64,000 nucleotides of DNA, taken from NCBI GenBank assembly GCA_048814795.1, contig CP184673.1:372001-436000 (forward strand), written 5' to 3'. Origin of the DNA: Thermatribacter sp048814795. GTDB taxonomy: Bacteria; Atribacterota; Atribacteria; Atribacterales; Thermatribacteraceae. Positions 59,663 to 64,000 of the stretch are shown in pieces; the stretch's first letter is position 1; every line of letters begins with the position of its first letter. The notes below the pieces were generated by a model. The model was not told the origin of the DNA and ran no database searches. It worked only from the letters and a program-made list of their open reading frames with translations. The position numbers were made by a program, and so were the translations under genes.

Positions 59663-60635
59663 AGTCTCAGCCAGAGTTTTGAAAGGTAAAACGATTGGGG
59701 ACCTTTTTATCGATTACGGTATTTATAGCAGTGTGATAATTCTTTTCCTGATTTTTGGAGCTTTGTTCCCTAAGGCTTTCCTTTCCATCTATAACATTCG
59801 TAATATTCTTGTTTCTGCTTCGGTTGTTGGCACTATGGCCGTAGGGATGACTTTTTTGATTCTAACTACCAGTATCGACCTTTCAGTTGGTTCTGTAGCT
59901 TATTTTGCTGTTGCTGTTGGTGTCTTAGGGTTGAAAGAATTTGGGATAAGTCCTTTTACTGGTATTTTGCTCATGATTGCCTTGAGCACAGCAGTTGGTG
60001 CTCTGAATGGTCTTCAAGTTGCTAAGCTGAAGATGGTACCCCTCATAGCTACCTTGGCTGCAATGGGCATTTTTCGGGGCTTGGGATTAGAAATAACCGA
60101 TGCTGCTTCCATTTATGGTATGCCCGATGCGGTAAGCTTTATAGGAATTGGCAGTGTAGGACCGATACCTATGCCGGTCATTGTGCTTTTTGCTTCTTAT
60201 TTAGTTGGCTACTTTATTCTTGAAAAAACACGTTTTGGAATGTTTGTTTTTGCGGTTGGTAACGATCCGGAGGCAGCTTACAAAGCCGGAATAGATGTGT
60301 CTTTTATCAGATTTATGGTCTATCTAATCCACGGTATTTTCGTTGGTATTGCAAGTGTAATTTTGTGTGCTCGTCTTGATGGAGTGGTTCCAGCGATGGG
60401 TGTGGGAATGGAATTTGATGTTATCACGGCGGTAATTCTTGGTGGAACCAGTTTTTCAGGGGGCTTTGGAAATATCTGGGGTTCATTAGTGGGAGCAGTT
60501 TTAATAGTTATGATTAATACCGCCCTTAATATCCTTAACGTCTCGGCTTTTTATTATGACATTTTTAAGGGTAGCGTAATCATTCTTGCAGTAATTTTGG
60601 ATACTTTTCGCCAGAGAAGAATTGGTATCGGTTGA
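59655..60635 (+). CDS. Ribose-type ABC transporter permease
   Basis: A 326-residue RbsC-type permease with L-T-T-S-I-D-L-S-V-G-S-V, G-A-L-N-G-L-Q-V-A-K-L, F-A-V-G-N-D-P-E-A-A-Y-K-A-G-I and G-G-T-S-F-S-G-G-F-G. ATG 59655 has GGAGGAG ten bases upstream and overlaps the ATPase gene. A 157-base gap follows before the binding protein, with no obvious promoter. Confidence 0.92.
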   Translation: MLKVSARVLKGKTIGDLFIDYGIYSSVIILFLIFGALFPKAFLSIYNIRNILVSASVVGTMAVGMTFLILTTSIDLSVGSVAYFAVAVGVLGLKEFGISPFTGILLMIALSTAVGALNGLQVAKLKMVPLIATLAAMGIFRGLGLEITDAASIYGMPDAVSFIGIGSVGPIPMPVIVLFASYLVGYFILEKTRFGMFVFAVGNDPEAAYKAGIDVSFIRFMVYLIHGIFVGIASVILCARLDGVVPAMGVGMEFDVITAVILGGTSFSGGFGNIWGSLVGAVLIVMINTALNILNVSAFYYDIFKGSVIILAVILDTFRQRRIGIG

Positions 60636-60792
60636 AGGGGGTGATATGTCTTAAAGGGAGCTTAAAAATCTCTCAATACTACTGGATTAGTCATAGGCGT
60701 TTGCAAGACCATTAGGGTGTGGTGTAGTAAACATGTTTGTATTGGTGGTTTGTATTGGTGATTTTAATGATTAGATTTAGGAGGTGTTTTTA

Positions 60793-61788
60793 GTGAAAAA
60801 AATCTTAGTTGTACTAACGTTTCTTTTGATAATGACTTTTGTGGGTTCAAGTATTACCCTGGCTCAAGAAAAGGAAATCACCATCGGGTTGACAATTTCT
60901 GGCCTCTTCTCTCCAGCTTTTGTGGAAATGAAAAGGCAGGCAGAACTTAAGGCACAAGAGCTTGGTGTAAAACTCATTGTAGTTAGTGCTGATAACGACA
61001 TCGACCGCCAGTATGAGCAAGTTAAGGATTTCATTGCTAAAAAAGTGGATTGCATCATCATTAACACCATAGACTCTTACGGTATCGTAAAGGCTGTTGA
61101 AGAAGCTAACAAAGCAGGTATTCCAGTAATTACCGTTGACCGTAAGTCTTTTGGTGGTGAGGTCTTTTACCATGAGGAAACTGACAATTTCAACGCAGGT
61201 CGTCTCTGTGCTTTCTGGGTAGCCCAGCATTTTAAAGAAGATCCCGGACCTATCGAGATTATGATTGAGCGCCTTGACCCGAGCGTGGATTCTGTTGAAG
61301 ATCGTTACCAGGGTTTCCTGTTTGAAGTTTCCCAGTGGCCAAACCTTAAAGTTGTAGCTGCTCCGAACCTGGGTTTGGACGTCAACAAAGCTCCTGAGGC
61401 AACAATTAACGCTTTCCAGGCCAACCCAAACCTTAAGGTGATTTTCCTGCCTGGTGAACCGTGGCTTTCCGGAACTCTGGCAGCGTTGAAACAGCTGGGC
61501 AAATTGAAAAAGTACGACGATCCTGACCACATATTTATGGTAGGAGTAGACGGTGACCAGTTTGCCGTAGAAAATATTATCAAGGGCTACTATGATTTTA
61601 GCGCTGTGCAAGCGATAGATATGTTTGCTGCTAACGCAATTCAAGTTTTTGTGGATTATGTGCGCGAAGGCAAGGAACCTCCGGTTAAGGAAAAGTATAT
61701 ACCAGTACTTGGGCTCAATCGTTTCAATTTCGATCACTTGAAAGACAGAGTATGGGGTTACCGGGTGTATATGGAAAAGAATAAGTAA
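60793..61788 (+). CDS. Ribose-type ABC substrate-binding protein
   Basis: A 331-residue periplasmic binding protein. Signal peptide about residues 1-25 (K-K-I-L-V-V, A-Q-E). Typical RbsB-like segments: S-A-D-N-D-I-D-R-Q, I-I-I-N-T-I-D-S-Y, D-R-K-S-F-G-G-E and G-V-D-G-D-Q-F-A-V-E. GTG 60793 is chosen, because AGGAGG overlaps the alternative GTG 60784. A terminator-like hairpin follows. Placing the binding protein after the first permease, not first in the operon, is unlike the left-hand cluster. Confidence 0.92.
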   Translation: MKKILVVLTFLLIMTFVGSSITLAQEKEITIGLTISGLFSPAFVEMKRQAELKAQELGVKLIVVSADNDIDRQYEQVKDFIAKKVDCIIINTIDSYGIVKAVEEANKAGIPVITVDRKSFGGEVFYHEETDNFNAGRLCAFWVAQHFKEDPGPIEIMIERLDPSVDSVEDRYQGFLFEVSQWPNLKVVAAPNLGLDVNKAPEATINAFQANPNLKVIFLPGEPWLSGTLAALKQLGKLKKYDDPDHIFMVGVDGDQFAVENIIKGYYDFSAVQAIDMFAANAIQVFVDYVREGKEPPVKEKYIPVLGLNRFNFDHLKDRVWGYRVYMEKNK

Positions 61789-61810
61789 GACTCGGGAAGC
61801 TCGTTTCCTG

Positions 61811-61842
61811 AGGAGGGGTTGCGCGACAGCAACCCCTCTTTT
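61811..61842 (+). terminator. Intercistronic terminator-like hairpin after binding-protein gene
   Basis: A stem of 10 perfect pairs GAGGGGTTGC / GCAACCCCTC (61813-61822 with 61829-61838), extendable by a wobble and an A-T pair, six-base loop, then TTTT. It lies 22 bases after the stop and before another permease. Confidence 0.75.
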
Positions 61843-61868
61843 ACTTCTTGGGAAAGGATGGAGAGAAA

Positions 61869-62819
61869 GTGAAGAAAGTAGCTTCCTTGCTCGGAGAACA
61901 ATTTATAATATGGTTTACGGTTGCCTTCTTTGTTTTTATGCTGATTGCTTCGCCAAATTTCAGGACCCACTATAATCTCTTTAACGTTTGGTTGGATATC
62001 ACTATTACCGGGATTTTGGCGGTAGGGATGACCTTTGTAATTATAACCGCGGGGATAGATTTATCAGTTGCCTCTAATCTTGCTCTAACTGCAATGGTTG
62101 GGGCACTTATGATGCATCGAACAGAGAGTGTTTTGTTATCTTTTCTTTTGATGCTTGCGGTAGGCTTTGGTATTGGGGCTTTTAATGGTATTCTCATTTC
62201 AAGATTGCGCATGGTTCCTTTTATTGTTACTTTGGGAATGCTTAGTTTGGCCAGAGGTTTGGCCATGCTGACCACACGCGGACGCTCAGTATATGACTTT
62301 CCGCCCATTGTTGCTAAGGTTGGTTCTGGTGAAATTTATGGCATTCCTGTTGCAGGTCTTATTACGGTTGGATTATACCTGATTGCCTGGTACTTACTGA
62401 ATCGTACTGTTTTTGGTCGTTCAGTATTTTTGGTGGGCAGTAATCCTCGAGCAGCCAGATTAAGTGGTATTAACGTCGAAAGCATTAAAACAAGTGTTTA
62501 TGTTTTAAGTGGTTTATGTGGTGCTCTGGCTGGTTTTATTCAAATTGGGAGACTGAATGCCGCTAAGCCCAGTATGGCTTACGGTTTAGAGCTCGATGTG
62601 GTTTCTGCAGTTGTTCTGGGTGGAACCAGTCTTTTTGGGGGTAAAGGAAGTATTATTGGTACTCTCTGTGGTGCTTTCATCATTGTTCTTATTCGTAACG
62701 CCATGGTTCTTTTTGAGGTCAGCGTTTATTACCACCAGGTTGTTAAAGGTATAGTGATTTTTATTGCCGTATTTATAGATATAGTGCGTTCTGGTGTTCT
62801 TTTTAAAAAAGAAGTTTAA
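61869..62819 (+). CDS. Ribose-type ABC transporter permease (second)
   Basis: A 316-residue permease: T-A-G-I-D-L-S-V-A-S, F-N-G-I-L-I-S-R-L-R-M-V-P-F-I-V, F-L-V-G-S-N-P-R-A-A-R-L-S-G-I-N and G-G-T-S-L-F-G-G-K-G-S. GTG 61869 is chosen with AAAGGATGGAG before it; an in-frame TTG at 61848 is longer by 7 residues. Likely heterodimer partner of the permease at 59655. Confidence 0.9.
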   Translation: MKKVASLLGEQFIIWFTVAFFVFMLIASPNFRTHYNLFNVWLDITITGILAVGMTFVIITAGIDLSVASNLALTAMVGALMMHRTESVLLSFLLMLAVGFGIGAFNGILISRLRMVPFIVTLGMLSLARGLAMLTTRGRSVYDFPPIVAKVGSGEIYGIPVAGLITVGLYLIAWYLLNRTVFGRSVFLVGSNPRAARLSGINVESIKTSVYVLSGLCGALAGFIQIGRLNAAKPSMAYGLELDVVSAVVLGGTSLFGGKGSIIGTLCGAFIIVLIRNAMVLFEVSVYYHQVVKGIVIFIAVFIDIVRSGVLFKKEV

Positions 62820-62840
62820 TTTTAAAAGGGGGTTTTTTCA

Positions 62841-64000
62841 ATGGAAAAGACAGATCTCACTTTTGGTTTGATTGTGGGCAATCGAAACTTTTTTCCAGAT
62901 AGTCTTGCCCAGAAGGGGCGGGAAAGAATCCTGCAGGTTTTGGAACAAGAGGGCTTTAGAGTAATTACTCCTTCTACTGAAGATACTAAACTGGGCACAG
63001 TAGAAACCTGGGAAGATGCAAAAAAGTGTGCAGCTCTTTTTAAAAAGCATGCTGATGAAATAGACGGAATTATTGTTACTCTCCCTAATTTTGGCGATGA
63101 AAAAGGAGTGGCTAACACAATACGCCTGAGTGGTTTGTGTGTGCCGGTTCTGGTACACGCCTTTCCAGATGATCCGGATCATCTGGATCTTGCGGGACGT
63201 GGAGATGCTTTTTGTGGGAAGATTTCGGTTTGCAACAATCTTACTCAGTACAGTATTCCTTTTTCTCTAACCCAGATGCACACTGTTTATCCCGAAGAGG
63301 AGGGTTTCAAAGAGGACCTTCGGTGGTTTGCGCAAGTTTGTCAAGTTGTGAAGGGTCTTAAAGGTTTAAAAATTGGGGCTATTGGCGCTCGACCAGGTGC
63401 TTTTAACACTGTTCGTTTTTCAGAAAAAATACTTGAATCCTATGGTGTTTCTGTTGAGACCGTAGATCTTTCTGAGATTTTTGCACAGATGCAAAAACTT
63501 TCTCCTGAGGAGGCTGTTTTGAAAGAAAAGCTACAACAGCTGCGTTCCTATTGTGATGTAAGTGCAGTTCCTGAAGAAAAACTCAAAGTTATGGCTAAGT
63601 TTGCAGTAGTGGTTGAAAACTGGATGAGAGAAAATGACCTGAAGGCTACGGCCATCCAATGCTGGACTTCTATGGAATATAACTTAGGTATTGCTCCCTG
63701 TGCGGTCATGAGTTTCATGGGCGAAAAACTATTGCCATCTGCCTGTGAGGTTGATGTGACTGGAGCTTTAAGCATGTACATTTTGCGTTGTGCTTCTTTG
63801 CAGCCTTCAGCGCTTGTTGATTGGAACAACAATTTCGGCAAGGATCCTGAAAAATGTGTCATTTTTCATTGTGGCAATTATCCTAAAGCGCTTTTTGAGA
63901 GAATGGAAATGCGTTATGCAGACGTTATTGGAGCAACAGTTGGTGAAGAGAATGCTTATGGAAGTTGTCGGGGCAACATTAAGCCAGGCCCCTTCACCTT
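62841..64000 (+). CDS. L-fucose/L-arabinose isomerase-like protein (3' cut by window)
   Basis: The frame is open from ATG 62841 (AAAAGGGGG upstream) to the window end, at least 386 residues. It resembles the FucI/AraA-type isomerase family: an N-terminal Rossmann-like part (G-L-I-V-G-N-R-N-F-F-P, D-G-I-I-V-T-L-P-N-F-G-D-E), a middle domain (R-P-G-A-F-N-T-V-R-F) and metal-site-like acids in Q-C-W-T-S-M-E, with C-E-V-D-V-T-G-A-L-S. These enzymes interconvert aldoses and ketoses. The last residues of the domain are outside the window. The substrate is unknown; operon context suggests the sugar imported by the ABC system just upstream. Confidence 0.82.
   Translation, partial: MEKTDLTFGLIVGNRNFFPDSLAQKGRERILQVLEQEGFRVITPSTEDTKLGTVETWEDAKKCAALFKKHADEIDGIIVTLPNFGDEKGVANTIRLSGLCVPVLVHAFPDDPDHLDLAGRGDAFCGKISVCNNLTQYSIPFSLTQMHTVYPEEEGFKEDLRWFAQVCQVVKGLKGLKIGAIGARPGAFNTVRFSEKILESYGVSVETVDLSEIFAQMQKLSPEEAVLKEKLQQLRSYCDVSAVPEEKLKVMAKFAVVVENWMRENDLKATAIQCWTSMEYNLGIAPCAVMSFMGEKLLPSACEVDVTGALSMYILRCASLQPSALVDWNNNFGKDPEKCVIFHCGNYPKALFERMEMRYADVIGATVGEENAYGSCRGNIKPGPFT

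Noticed and set aside
60847..61737. 296-codon open frame on the - strand opposite the binding-protein gene
   Set aside because: The + strand gene has a signal peptide and family motifs. The antisense frame has no start context or recognisable domain.
1..64000. CRISPR arrays, tRNA or rRNA genes
   Set aside because: No regularly spaced repeats, cloverleaf-like segments or rRNA-like stretches were seen in a read-through by eye.

Overview
The window looks like the replication-origin region of a strictly fermentative, sugar-scavenging bacterium. The best guess is a member of Atribacterota (OP9/JS1). This is inferred from a vitamin-B12-independent, sugar-phosphate-type bacterial microcompartment (BMC) operon carrying deoC and rpiB, which is a known hallmark of that phylum, together with the dense sugar ABC transporters. 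No rRNA or marker phylogeny is available to confirm it. Nearly all genes are on the + strand, have strong AGGAGG-type Shine-Dalgarno sites, and overlap as ATGA or TTGA junctions.

Region 1 (2-5116) is the 3' part of a BMC operon: PduS-like flavoprotein (cut by the window edge), PduT-like shell trimer with an Fe-S cysteine, PduP-like CoA-acylating aldehyde dehydrogenase, two EutN/CcmL pentamers, RpiB-like isomerase, DeoC aldolase and PduL phosphotransacylase. Four predicted cargo enzymes have N-terminal extensions resembling encapsulation peptides. The inferred route is pentose phosphate to deoxyribose-5-phosphate-type aldol cleavage, then acetaldehyde, acetyl-CoA and acetyl phosphate. The RpiB-like protein lacks the usual catalytic cysteine. 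MscL and a divergent DeoR-family regulator follow.

Region 2 (6872-16934) is a sugar/polyol cluster: binding protein, permease, FGGY kinase, ATPase, second permease, GatD-like dehydrogenase, a second dehydrogenase with a decayed 5' end, and glycerol kinase. An IS200/IS605-type element with a frameshifted tnpB lies just after glpK. It is followed on the - strand by cspA and azlCD.

Region 3 (19962-31002) is the chromosome origin: GH2 beta-mannosidase, DnaA boxes, dnaA, an AT-rich spacer, dnaN, recF, a DUF721 gene, gyrB and gyrA. Base usage of + strand genes appears to change across this point, from A-rich on the left to T/G-rich on the right, as expected at an origin.

Region 4 (30999-38489) is a cobalamin nucleotide-loop block (cobD, cobU, cobS, pduX, cobC, cbiB) translationally coupled to gyrA. 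It runs on into a flippase-like membrane protein, birA, and bioY behind a BirA-type operator. A chemoreceptor and yigZ follow.

Region 5 (41926-64000) holds further carbohydrate systems: (i) a GntR regulator, a ChrA pair, a beta-propeller glycosidase and a MalEFG-type transporter, apparently under one shared palindromic operator; (ii) a long non-coding stretch, then a ribose-type ABC system; (iii) a broken DUF4038-type glycosidase; (iv) a SorC regulator followed by a dehydrogenase, an Rpe-like epimerase, a complete ribose-type ABC system and an L-fucose-isomerase-like protein cut by the window end. All four substrate-binding protein genes are immediately followed by a strong RNA hairpin, probably to set high binding-protein levels.
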